A DNA stretch of 64,000 nt from NCBI GenBank assembly GCA_001661245.1, contig KV454012.1, positions 671,624-735,623 on the forward strand, read 5' to 3'. Each line of letters starts with the position of its first letter. The first letter of the stretch is position 1. The DNA is from Pachysolen tannophilus NRRL Y-2460. Its lineage: Eukaryota > Ascomycota > Pichiomycetes > Alaninales > Pachysolenaceae. The notes beneath the pieces were generated by a model. The model did not search any database. It had not been told where the DNA came from and was given only the letters and a program-made list of their open reading frames with translations. The position numbers and the translations under genes are program-made. Shown here one piece after another: positions 53,147 to 63,110 of this stretch.

Positions 53147-53301
53147 GAAAATGATCAATTAAACAACAACAAAAAAGATTAAGTTAAGTTGAACAAAATT
53201 ATCCATGAATTTGATTAGTTCTGGCTTTTTGTGAAGGAACAAACTTGTCAAGAAAGAGTAGATTAATCAAAGGAAAAAAAAAAAAAAAAAAAAATCAGTA
53301 G

Positions 53302-53312
53302 AAAAAAAAAAA
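53302..53312 (-). terminator. Pol III terminator of tRNA-Pro
   Basis: Eleven consecutive T on the minus strand, 13 nt after the tRNA 3' end. Confidence 0.8.
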
Positions 53313-53325
53313 GGTTTTGAACAAA

Positions 53326-53397
53326 GGGGCGAGCTGGGAATTGAACCCAGGGCCTCTCACACCCAAAGCGAGAATCATACCACTAGACCACACGCCC
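53326..53397 (-). tRNA. tRNA-Pro, anticodon UGG
   Basis: A 72-nt cloverleaf on the minus strand without an intron. It starts GGGCGTGTGGTCTAGTGG (acceptor, D arm and A box). The anticodon stem CTCGC/GTGAG has one G-T pair around the loop TTTGGGT, with anticodon TGG. The T arm is CCTGGGTTCAATTCCCAG (B box GGTTCAATTCC), and the 3' end CTCGCCC is followed by the discriminator C. It is almost identical to yeast tRNA-Pro(UGG) as I know it. A T-run on the transcribed strand just downstream (53302-53312) is the Pol III terminator. Confidence 0.97.
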
Positions 53398-54223
53398 TTA
53401 TTCAGATTTGGAATAAACTCATCTTGATTTCTATCGTATTTGCCAACAAATGCAATTTTGAAAGAATAAAAATATTTATCTCCACTAATAACAATAATTG
53501 TAATATTGTTTTGTTTCGTTTTATCTATACGAATTTATATCCACATTTTGCGAAAACCTTTTTATCCATTTTGCTTATATTTTCTTTTTTTTTTTTTCAT
53601 GTTAATGTGGAGAAAATTTGAAAACATCTGAATCCGAAAAGATCACATTCTCCAATGCAACAAATTCAAGTTTTAAAAAAAAAACAAATATATACCCACA
53701 CTCACACTTTATAAGCGCTCATCAATTAGTTCTCAAAATATCTCTCCCGCTCATGCTTTTCTACTCAAATTTCTTATTCATAAATGGAGCAAACAATTCA
53801 CATTTTAATATTCAGCCGTTTTGGTAGTGTAAATAAACTTTTTGATCAGTTTTTTTTTTTTTTTTTTTGTTTTTTTATTTTTTCTTTTTAAAATGAATGA
53901 ATTTCCTTCCTTTTAAGGCAGCAATAAAATTAATCTGTATTTTGATAATATAGTGTATATTTTTAAATTGTTTATCTTTGAATCAATTTTTTATTGATTC
54001 AATTCAATTCAATTGTCTTGTTTTAGTAAAGCATTGTTTTATATTAAATTTTTTTTTTATTTTTTTATTTGTTTTTTGGGCCCATAGACTTTGCACTGAA
54101 AGAGATTTTTTTAAACGTTTCATAAAAATTGCATTTTTTTTTCTTCCTCTCTCTCTTCACATTTATTAATAATAATAACAACAACAACAACAACAACAAC
54201 AATAATAATAATAATAATAAATT
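53398..54223. other. tRNA-PTC1 intergenic
   Basis: 826 bp with several T-rich runs. A perfect 10-bp hairpin, TTGAATCAAT/ATTGATTCAA with a T5 loop, lies at 53978-54002 and is followed by AATTC repeats. ACA and ATA triplet repeats at about 54176-54220 lie directly before the PTC1 start. Short reading frames here look like noise. Confidence 0.55.
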
Positions 54224-54363
54224 ATGGTTAAAATGGGTGCAGATACAGATCACCAAATTCAAACAACGGCCACTGATTCGAATTTATTGACGAAATTTTT
54301 TAGGAGACGATCATCAGCTTCATCTTCTTCTTCAAGGAAATCGGTACCTGAAAATAATGCTGC

Positions 54364-54404
<41 letters not shown>

Positions 54405-55672
54405 GTACTACAAGTACAATTAAAGAAAATCATAGACCCCATTCGCGTAATAATAGTGTGAATAATCCGTGTTATAGATTATCATTTCAAGTGGGAGTTG
54501 CAGAGAATAAGAATATTAAATTTAGACCGACAATGGAAGATGTTCATACATATGTGGCAAATTTTGCAGAAAGATTGGATTGGGGTTATTTTGCAATATT
54601 TGATGGACATGCTGGGAAACAAACTGCTCGGTGGTGTGGATCTAATTTACATTCTGTTATTGAAAAAAATATTTTAAAAAATGATAATATAGATTTAAGG
54701 ATTAATTTAAATAGATCATTTGTTGAAGCAGATAAATTGATAAAGGAAAATTGTAATGGATCAAGTGGTTCAACAGCTGCTGTTGCGATATTGAGATGGG
54801 AGGAATTGGATCCTCGCTCACCGTTAAAACCAGATTATCATCATGGATCAATAGACCCACAAGCTACTCCATTTGATTTTATACCAACTAAAAATCATAA
54901 AAGAATGTTATATACACTGAATGTTGGTGATTCACGTTTGATTTTATCAAGAAATCATAAAGCTTTAAGATTATCTTATGATCATAAAGGTTCAGATGCC
55001 AATGAACAAAATAGAATTATAGATTCTGGTGGAATTGTTATGAAATCTAGAGTTAATGGAATGTTAGCAGTAACAAGATCTTTAGGAGATACATATATGA
55101 AAGATTTAGTAATAGGGAATCCATATACAACAGCAACAGAAGTTACTGAAAGAGATGATTTTTTAATTATTGCTTGTGATGGATTATGGGATGTATGTTC
55201 AGATCAAAAAGCTGTAGATTTAATCAAGGATGTTAAGGATAGTAATAAAGCATCAAAAATATTATGTGATTATGCAATAGAAAATATGACAACAGATAAT
55301 ATCACCGTCATGGTTGTTCGATTCGATAATAGCGTATTAGCGTATAAAAATGATCCTGAAGAAGCTTTGGATCAAAATAGTAGTAGTGATGCTATAGTGG
55401 ATGGTAATGATGAGATTACCATTACGAACGTTGATGAAGTTATAGCTGATGACGAAGAAACAAATAAAGATGTCCAAGTGAATGATGAGAATAATAATAA
55501 CAACAATGATAATAATAATAATAATGATAATGATGAAAATAATAATGAAAATGAAATTGAAAATGGAACTGGAAACGGAATTGGAAAGGGAACTGGAAAT
55601 GAAAATGAAAATGAAAATGACGATGCTGTGAATGAAAAGGTAACTGAAGAAGTGAATCAGTTATCAATTTAA
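54224..55672 (+). CDS. PTC1: Type 2C protein phosphatase Ptc1
   Basis: 482 residues, much longer than S. cerevisiae Ptc1 (281) because of a Ser/Asn-rich N-terminal extension (about 1-85) and an acidic Asn/Glu-rich C-terminal tail (about 375-482). The core starts at VGVAENKNIKFRPTMEDVHT and includes FDGHAG (Asp127), NVGDSRLIL, AVTRSLGDTYMKDL, ACDGLWDV and MTTDNITVMVV, the metal-binding and catalytic motifs of PP2C. By family it down-regulates HOG and wall-integrity MAPK signalling and affects organelle inheritance. Codon 232 is CTG at a place where relatives have Ala or Ser. Poly-Asn tracts are AAT-coded. Confidence 0.93.
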
Positions 55673-56443
55673 AAGAAACTTTTTACATTGAATTATTTAG
55701 GTGCTTCTAATTCCATCTCTTCATATCTTTCTTGGGGTCTAAGTTGACATATATTTATAATCTATCTATTTACATATTAGCATATATGTAGAATTGTTTT
55801 TTTTCTTTTTTTTTTTTTTTTTTTTTTCCTATTATTATTATACCTTTTTTAGTTTAATTTTGCTTGTTTACGTGAAGAAAAAAATAATAAAAAAAAAACA
55901 GATCATAAAATCTTTGCTTTGATAAAGGTTAACTATTGTGATAAATCATAAAAACTAATATAATCAGATCTATATCTTTTTAAGGTACAATCTCTGCTTT
56001 TATTGGAGAAAACCTCTTATCAATTAGTGGGTAGTTGATAAATCACCAAAAACCAAAACATTACCCGGCAATTTTTGTTTTGTTTTTGGCTCTGTTAAGA
56101 AACGATATAAAAAGAGCAAGTTTTCCTCCCTCTTTTTATTTGAGTTTTTCTTTTGATTTTCCTTATTTTTAAAAAGAAAAAAAGAGAAAAAACTACGTAT
56201 TTTTTGTTTGCAACTTATCTTGTTGTCTGGTTATACGATCATAATATAATAAACTACAATAGATTAATAGTAATTAAGTTTCCTTTTATTTTTTTATTGT
56301 CTAATTCAAAAAGTCCTTTTTTTTTTTCTTCTTTGGCTTTCTAATTATTAGTTTTTGTGAGTGTGCTTTTTTCCTTTTCCCTTTATTTTTAATTTTTAAT
56401 ATTCTTTTTTTTTTTTTTATTTTATTCATTTATTTCGGAAAAT
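55673..56443. other. PTC1 to unknown-gene intergenic
   Basis: 771 bp with poly-T near 55797-55827 and 56405-56418. No gene or recognised site. Confidence 0.5.
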
Positions 56444-57489
56444 ATGGCAGCACCTGCCCGGCTGTTATTATATAAGCCATTCTCTTTAGAAGCTAGTTGT
56501 CTTCGTACTAGGGTTTCTGTTATGTCTGATGGGGATGAAAAGAGAATTCCATTATCTGGTGAATCTCTCTCTACTATTTCTGAAGAATTGAATTATCATT
56601 TAAAGGAGCAAGATAAAAATTTTTCTGAAGATATAATAAATATCTTCCCCTTTTTCAAGAAATATATGCATAAGGTATCTGTTGATGAATTTTATCAAAG
56701 ATTAATTTATTTAAATGATACAGTAGAGTCGAATTCACAGACCTTTAAAAATTATTTAATTGAAACAAATTATCAAACAAGTTTATCAAATTTACAAAAA
56801 AGTATTCGTCATTTCTTATTAATAAAGGAGATTAATCTATTAACTCCAAATTTAAGAGAAGAACTTAAAATATTAGCTTTAACTCATAAAAAATTAACAT
56901 CATCCAAATTTATTTGTATGAAACCAAGTATAGGAATTATTGGTAAATTAAATAATGGAGTAAATGGTGGATCACTGAAATCATATAAAATGGTTGTCTC
57001 TAGTAAAAATAAAGATACTGATTTAAGGAAAAAATCAATACAAAATATTTATATGAATAATTATCTTGATAATTTTAAAAAAAAATTCAAGTACAAAAAT
57101 TTAATTTTTTACTTGCAGTTCCATATTATTTTGAATATCTTAATTCCAAAATGTATCAAACAAATGAGGATTTTATTTTTCGAAATTTTAAAAGTAGTAA
57201 TTATGGTAGTTATCCTTTAACTCCAAAATTTGAAAATATCAATATTCCAAAAATTATTAATACAGCTTCAATGAAATTTGGTATTAATTGTAATCCTATT
57301 TCTACAATAAAACCAGTAAAGAGTGGGATTCTTCCAATGAAACCTCAAATCATTCGTAATAATAATAATAATAATAATAAAAATAATAAAATTTTTGGTA
57401 ATAAAGTCAATAAACCGAAAAAGAAAAAGAGGTTTCTTCGTAAGTTGAAAACAAATAAATTGACTTTAAATAATGAGCATTTTTTTTAA
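56444..57489 (+). CDS. Uncharacterised protein, frame split at a poly-A run
   Basis: The frame from ATG 56444 runs in register to about 57085, then drifts into a poor hydrophobic ending at 57220. The following frame reads sensibly from 57086 to 57489 (VPYYFEYLNSKMYQTNEDF onward). The two meet at a run of nine A (57077-57085); one extra A would give a single protein of 348 residues. The first part is helical and charged (LNYHLKEQDKNFSEDIINIF, FYQRLIYLNDTVESNS). The end has poly-Asn and a Lys/Arg-rich tail. I do not recognise the family. Intron, true frameshift or sequencing error are all possible; the last is likeliest. Confidence 0.6.
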
Positions 57490-57769
57490 GCATTATATTA
57501 TACATAAATATATGCAAATAGGAGTTTTACATGAGATTTTATTAATACATACATCATACATTTTAATTTTAATTTTAATTTTAGTACAATTTGTAGTTAA
57601 CTTTATAACTAAAAAGATTCTTCTCTACATTAATATTTCTTGTGAAAGTGAAAGAAAGTATACATATATATATATATATTATTACTATTATTGTTATTAT
57701 TTATAGTTAGGTATATTAAATAGTCACTAATTTTTTTTAAAAACTTCTAAATTTTTTCAACTAATACAA

Positions 57770-58201
57770 TTAGATACTTCCTAATAAAGCACATCCACCT
57801 AACAAGCCACCAAATAAAAGGGTATATTTTAATTTTGTAAAATCAATAGACATTGGTTTTAAAATATTACCACCACTTGAACTAGTACTTGAACTTGAAC
57901 TAGAACTTGAACTTGAACTTGAACCTGAAGTTGCACTACTACTACTTTCACTTGAATCTGAAGTACTTGAACTTGTATCATCTGCTGAACTTGATGAAGC
58001 CAGTGAAGTAGCACTTGCAGTTGTACTATTTCCATAAGAGGTACTATTGTAACCCATAGTCATTGAACTTGAACTGTTAGAAGCAGATGAACCAGAATCA
58101 ATAGTAGTGGTCATCGTCATCGTCATAATTGATCCATCCATTGACATGGTGGTAAGGTAAGCATCAGTTGAAGCATCTCTAATCAGAAGGTGGTTTACCA
58201 T
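57770..58201 (-). CDS. Small Ser-rich protein with C-terminal hydrophobic anchor
   Basis: 143 residues. A short N-terminal block (MVNHLLIRDASTDAYLTTM) is followed by Met/Thr and then very Ser-rich sequence (about residues 38-112). The protein ends in one hydrophobic segment (YTLLFGGLLGGCALLGSI). There is no N-terminal signal peptide, so it could be tail-anchored, or a signal exon could be missing. The family is unrecognised. The repetitive Ser part could hide chance coding, but both ends look non-random. Confidence 0.5.
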   Translation of the reverse strand: MVNHLLIRDASTDAYLTTMSMDGSIMTMTMTTTIDSGSSASNSSSSMTMGYNSTSYGNSTTASATSLASSSSADDTSSSTSDSSESSSSATSGSSSSSSSSSSSSTSSSGGNILKPMSIDFTKLKYTLLFGGLLGGCALLGSI

Positions 58202-59182
58202 TTTGCTTTTTTTTTTTTTTTTTCAATCTATATCAATTTCTTTTTAGTTTTATTTTTTGTATTTTTTTATTTGCCAGAACTTAATATTAAAGAACGTAAA
58301 ACGAATGGACGATCTAAAGCCTTTTCACAACAAAAAGACAAAACTGAAAACTGGAAAATGAAAAGAAGAGCAAAATTTAAAAAACAAGATTCTTCTATAC
58401 AGTTAAAACAATAACCTAAGCGAATGTTATATATATATGAATTGAAAACAATAAATATATATATAATAAGTGAAATTTTCTTTATATAGATAAAATTATA
58501 TTATATATTAATATAACATACCACATGATTTTATATCAAGGGGGAAGGAAGAGGAGATCTTACCTTACTTATATACAAATACGAAGTTATAAAAAGAAAC
58601 TCTTTGAACTTTCTTGGGAAAATGACTTGCAGATTATCGAGCAAAATAATATCTTAATGAAAGACAAAAATAATAAATATGTATTCATTTACCGCATTAA
58701 GAAGAATGAGCAAATTCCAGACTCTTTTTAAAAAAATAGAGAAAAAGACAAGAAGAGAAGGCCAATTCATATTTTTCAAATTACTTTTTACTTTATTTAC
58801 TTAGATCACAAGAAATAATGCTTTGTGCTTTGTGCTTTGTAGATTTATTTTTTCATAGATGTATTTCTATTTTCAATACTTTTGTCATTTAAGCAATCAT
58901 ATATTTCCAACTTCTACTTGCAGGGAAGATGCAGAAGAGATTTTACTGGGGCACAGCATATCACTGCCCGTTTGCTTGTAAGATTAAAAGAAGAAGAAAA
59001 AACAAGAAAAAACATAATGACAATAAAGAGATGATGATGATAATATAAGATAAAATCTATAAAAAGACAAGAAGAATAATTAATCAATTATGTTTATAAT
59101 TTGCCCATTCATTATTTATTATTTTTACAAGGTTTTTTTTCTTTTCTTTTCTTTTCTTTTCTTTTATTTTATTGATCTATAT
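58202..59182. other. Intergenic with two doubtful short frames
   Basis: 981 bp. A Lys-rich frame ends at 58414 and lies after a possible acceptor TTTGCCAG (to 58277), but it has no ATG. A 68-codon ATG frame lies at 58525-58731 and is Lys/Arg/Tyr-rich. A 7-bp repeat (GCTTTGT, three times) lies near 58819-58840, and a TTTTC repeat near 59139-59164. None is strong enough to call a gene. Confidence 0.45.
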
Positions 59183-60246
59183 TTATTTCATTACAATGCA
59201 AAAATTATTTTTATTGGCACTGCCACTAGTGCTTATCTCTTTCTTATTGAAGGTTTTCCCCTTTTGGATAGATTCTTCACCTTTCCAAAGCCATAACCAA
59301 TAAGCTACTTTTTTAGCTTCATAGTATTTTATTTTTGTAAAACCTATTGATTCCATAATTTTGTCCAAGAGTTGATTATTTAAATATCTAGAATTTTTAA
59401 CACAAGGTAAGGGTAAAACTAAAAATAATAATGGAGTCATATTATTATTATTTTTAATTGGTTTTTTCAAAAATTTTGTAATTTTTTTCAACATATCACC
59501 TCTTTCAATTGGTGTAGGTACAAAATTTAATACTAATGAACAAGAAATTAAATCAAATTTCTCTAAATTTGATATAGGTAATGGACGTTCCATAAAATTT
59601 TGTTCTAATATTAATCCAGGTTCTTGAGATCTTAAATCTATTCTTGTTACTGATTTAAAAATTTTACTTGTTGAAATCAGATTTTTTGAATTTAAACATC
59701 CAATTTCTAATGCTGTACAATCACAAGTATTGATACATTTTAAAAAATTTAACCATTCAATTAATTTTTTGGATGAATCACCGCCTCTTGCTTGGCCTAA
59801 AGTTGATGCTATTTGATATGTCTTTAAGCCTCCTCTTTTCAAAATTTCACCATCAATTTTTGCTAATAATTCAATTAAATCAAGTTCATTTGATAAATTT
59901 TCATTTATTATTATTAAATCTCTTGATGATTGATTTAATTTTATACTTCTTATAGTATCTTCTTTAATCGATTCATAAACATCCCAAATATCATTTTTCC
60001 TCTTGATTATATCTATATAATTACCTTCATCAACCTGTTGATTCAATGAAACTGATATTTTTTGTAATATAATTGTTTTTTTTTTTGTAAAATATGAAAT
60101 CTTCTAATAAGTTGTCTTGTCTTTTGAGGTTTTAAAGATTTAACTTTCCTTAAAGATGAATCAGTTATCTTCAGAGATCGATATGGCAGAAGTAAACCTG
60201 ACTTCTTCTTATTCTTCTTATTATTCTTATTCTTCGAACCCCCCAT
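59183..60246 (-). CDS. BMT2: 25S rRNA adenine-N1 methyltransferase Bmt2, frame split near a poly-A run
   Basis: A 67-codon basic N-terminal frame (ATG at 60246) and the long frame that follows are out of register by one base. One more A in the run of 11 near 60076-60086, or in the A6 run near 60057-60062, joins them into 354 residues (337 in S. cerevisiae). The long frame has TYQIASTLGQARGGDSSKKL, the SAM-binding ALEIGCLNSKN, VTRIDLRSQEPGL, QNFMERPLP, SCSLVLNFVP and LFLVLPLPCVKNSRY, all typical of Bmt2. By family it makes m1A in 25S rRNA in the nucleolus. It is divergent from MAK5 across an RRPE-containing promoter. Confidence 0.85.
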
Positions 60247-60481
60247 CTCTCCATCAATAAAACATAAAATAAATAAATCTTTTCTCTTTTGTTCTGATTT
60301 TTAATAAAATTGTAAATGAAGATGATGATTTATTCAAGCCGCATACTAAAGAAAAAAAAAAATTTTAAAAAAAAAAGTGAAAAATTTTTTGTTCAAATTT
60401 CTCTATTTAATCCATAGATTTAAAGAACTTTTGAAGATATAGAAGGAGTAGAAAGTAGAGAGAAGGTAAGGTGATTTGAGA
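60247..60481. promoter_or_regulatory. Divergent promoter BMT2/MAK5 with RRPE
   Basis: 235 bp between two ribosome-biogenesis genes. TGAAAAATTTT at 60378-60388 is an exact match to the yeast rRNA-processing element (RRPE). No GATGAG-type PAC site was noticed. Confidence 0.65.
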
Positions 60482-62792
60482 ATGGTAAAGATTCCACCTA
60501 GAATATTGAAGAAATCTTTGAAAAATAAGAATAAACAGCTTAATGGTAATGGTAAAGGTAAAGGTAATGGAAGAGGTGTAAAGAAAGTTGTTAAACCTTC
60601 TTCTTTAAAACAAAAATCTGTTTCTACCAGGTCAGTTTCTGCAGATGAGTTGAGATGGAAACCTGTTGAGATTCCAGATACTTTAGATGATTTCGGTGGG
60701 TTTTATGGATTAGAAGAAATTGATGGGGTTGGCGTCAAAGTTATTAATGGTAGAGTTGAATTTTCAGTTGGAGATGACAATAAAATTGCAAAGGAGAATT
60801 CAAAAGAAGATCAAGAGGAATTGAAAGATATTGAAATGAGTGATGTTGACCAAAATCAAGTTATTGAAGATGAAGAAGAAGAAGAAAAAAAAATTCCAGT
60901 TATAAACTCTTCTAAAAAAAATAAAATTAATAAAAAACAGTCACAACAACAAAATGAATTTGAATCATTACCGGATTTACCTGAAGATGTACATTTACCA
61001 GAATGGGAATCTGATTCTTTGAAATTGTCTCCTTATATTTTGCAAAGTTTATCGAAGTTAGGATTCACCAAACCAACACCTATTCAAAAGAAAACTATTC
61101 CTTTAGCTATATCTGGGAAAGATGTAATCGGTAAGGCTATAACAGGTTCAGGTAAAACATTAGCCTATGGTATACCTATATTAGAAAAATATTTGATTAA
61201 AATAGCTTCGGGGAAAATTATAAGGGATAAAAATAATCCAATACCTCCAACAGGTATCATTTTTACACCAACAAGAGAATTGGCTCATCAAGTTGTTCAA
61301 CATTTACAAAACTTGGCAAAATATTCACCACTAACTAGTCGTGGTGTTGTATCCATTACCGGAGGGTTATCTATTCAAAAACAAGAAAGATTATTGTCTC
61401 ATAGCCCAGGTATTGTAATTGCTACCCCTGGTCGTATGTTAGAATTAATAGAGAAAAATGCAGATTTAGCTAAAAGATTAGCTTCTACTGATATTATTGT
61501 ATTAGATGAAGCTGATAGATTATTACAAGATGGTCATTTTGAAGAATTAGAAAAAATAATTGATTTATTTTTCAAAATGAGAACAAAAAATGATATTGAA
61601 TTAGATTATAAATGGCAAACTCTAGTATTTTCTGCAACTTTCTCTAAAGATTTATTTGGGAAATTAGATAAACATAAGAAAAATGATAAAAAAAAATGGT
61701 AATAATAACAATAATGCTAATGGCTTATCTCTAGTGGATGATGAAGAAATTCTTAAGCTCTTATCAGCAAAATTAAAATTTAAAGATAAAAAACCATCGT
61801 TAGTAGATGTTAACCCTAAGGAAATGGTTGCTTCTCAAGTAACAGAAGCATTAATTGAATGTGGTGCTACGGAGAGAGATTTGTACTTGTATTATTTCTT
61901 GTTGATGTATCCAGGTACTACATTAGTATTTGCAAATAGTATTGATGCGGTTAGAAGATTAGCACCATTTTTAACTAATTTAAAAATTCCATCATTTTCT
62001 ATCCATTCAAAAATGATTCAAAAACAGAGATTGAGGGCATTAGAAAGATTTAAGGCTGCTAGTGAGAATAATAATCAAGCAGTCTTGATAGCATCGGATG
62101 TTGCCGCTAGAGGTTTGGATATCCCTGGTATTACACATGTTGTACATTATCATTTACCAAGAACAGCAGATGTCTATATTCACAGATCTGGAAGAACTGC
62201 GAGAGGTTCAAATGAAGGAGTTTCAGTTATGCTTTGTTCCCCACAAGAAGCTGGAGGTCCATTGCAAAGGTTGAGGAAATTAGTTCTGTCCAATCGGGGT
62301 AGAAATTCCAAAAAATATAATATGAGATTTAATATGAGTGATGTGAAATCATTACCTATTGAAATGGATATTGTTTCACAATTAAAACCAAGAGTTAAAC
62401 TTGCTTCAGAATTAACAGATGCAGAAAATGCTTCATCTGGTTTACAAAAGGAAAATTCATGGGTATCAATAGCAGCGGAAGAATTAGGAATTGAGGAATT
62501 ATCTGATATGGAAGAAGATGATTATTTAAAAAGACATAGAAAGAGAATTGAGCACAAATCTTTAGATAAACAAGATGTGAAAATGAAAAAATTGGAATTG
62601 AAACAATTATTAGATCAATCCATTAGAAAAGATTTAAGAAGAAGTTATTTAACTGGTGGTTTGAGTAATCTAGCTGCAATGTTGGTAAAAGGTGAAGGTC
62701 ATAATCAAATTGTAGGACTTGAAAATGCTACAGCATTAGAAGATTTAAAAGTTAATAAGAAAAGAAAGAAACAAAAAAATTTACTTATGTAA
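60482..62792 (+). CDS. MAK5: DEAD-box RNA helicase Mak5, frame split at a poly-A run
   Basis: ATG at 60482. The N-terminal [20 protein letters not shown] is a Mak5 hallmark. The helicase core has GSGKT at 222-226, PTRELAH, TPGR, DEAD at 342-345 and SAT near 384. After a run of nine A (61688-61696) the frame ends at 61702, and a +1 frame carries on with [32 protein letters not shown] and HRSGRTARG. With one A fewer the gene reads through as 769 residues, against 773 in S. cerevisiae. By family it acts in 60S assembly and is essential in S. cerevisiae, so an inactive gene is unlikely and a homopolymer error is favoured. Confidence 0.92.
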
Positions 62793-63110
62793 TGTAATTT
62801 ATATATAGTTGTACATATATTATATTTTAAATTTAATGAATGATAATATCAATTATAATTAATAGCAGACATTTTTTTTAATGAACTCACCGCAAATAAG
62901 AAAAGAAAAGACAAGATAAGAGAAAACTTCAAAATAAAGGATGAAAAGAAAGGAAATGGAAGTTGTTCTTTTTCTTTTTTTCATTTTATTTTCTTCTATT
63001 TCTATATTTTATTGAAAGGAAGAAGAAGAAGAAAAAAAAAAAAAAAAAAGGTAAAAAAAACACTTATATATGTATAAAACTGGGTACAAATTAATCGAAA
63101 GAAATCTTAT
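62793..63110. other. Convergent spacer MAK5/SUP45
   Basis: 318 bp with purine-rich runs and poly-A near 63028-63059. No gene is seen. Confidence 0.55.

Larger units (their letters stand above)
52915..53325. promoter_or_regulatory. MCM2 promoter region
   Basis: 411 bp between MCM2 and the tRNA, both on the minus strand. It holds the cell-cycle sites listed separately, a near-MCB GCGCGT around 53070-53075, and A-runs at 53015-53030 and 53274-53294. Confidence 0.6.

Noticed and set aside
53424-53827. Two short frames between the tRNA and PTC1
   Set aside because: Phe/Asn-rich, AT-driven composition with no motif and poor starts.
20904-55672. PPT1, PPH3 and PTC1 as a functional phosphatase cluster
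   Set aside because: They are 5 to 28 kb apart with unrelated genes between, and such phosphatases are scattered in yeast genomes.
61685-61702. Programmed ribosomal frameshift in MAK5
   Set aside because: It would need +1, whereas A-runs usually favour -1 slippage. Similar breaks in two other genes and the T8/T7 difference favour base-count error.
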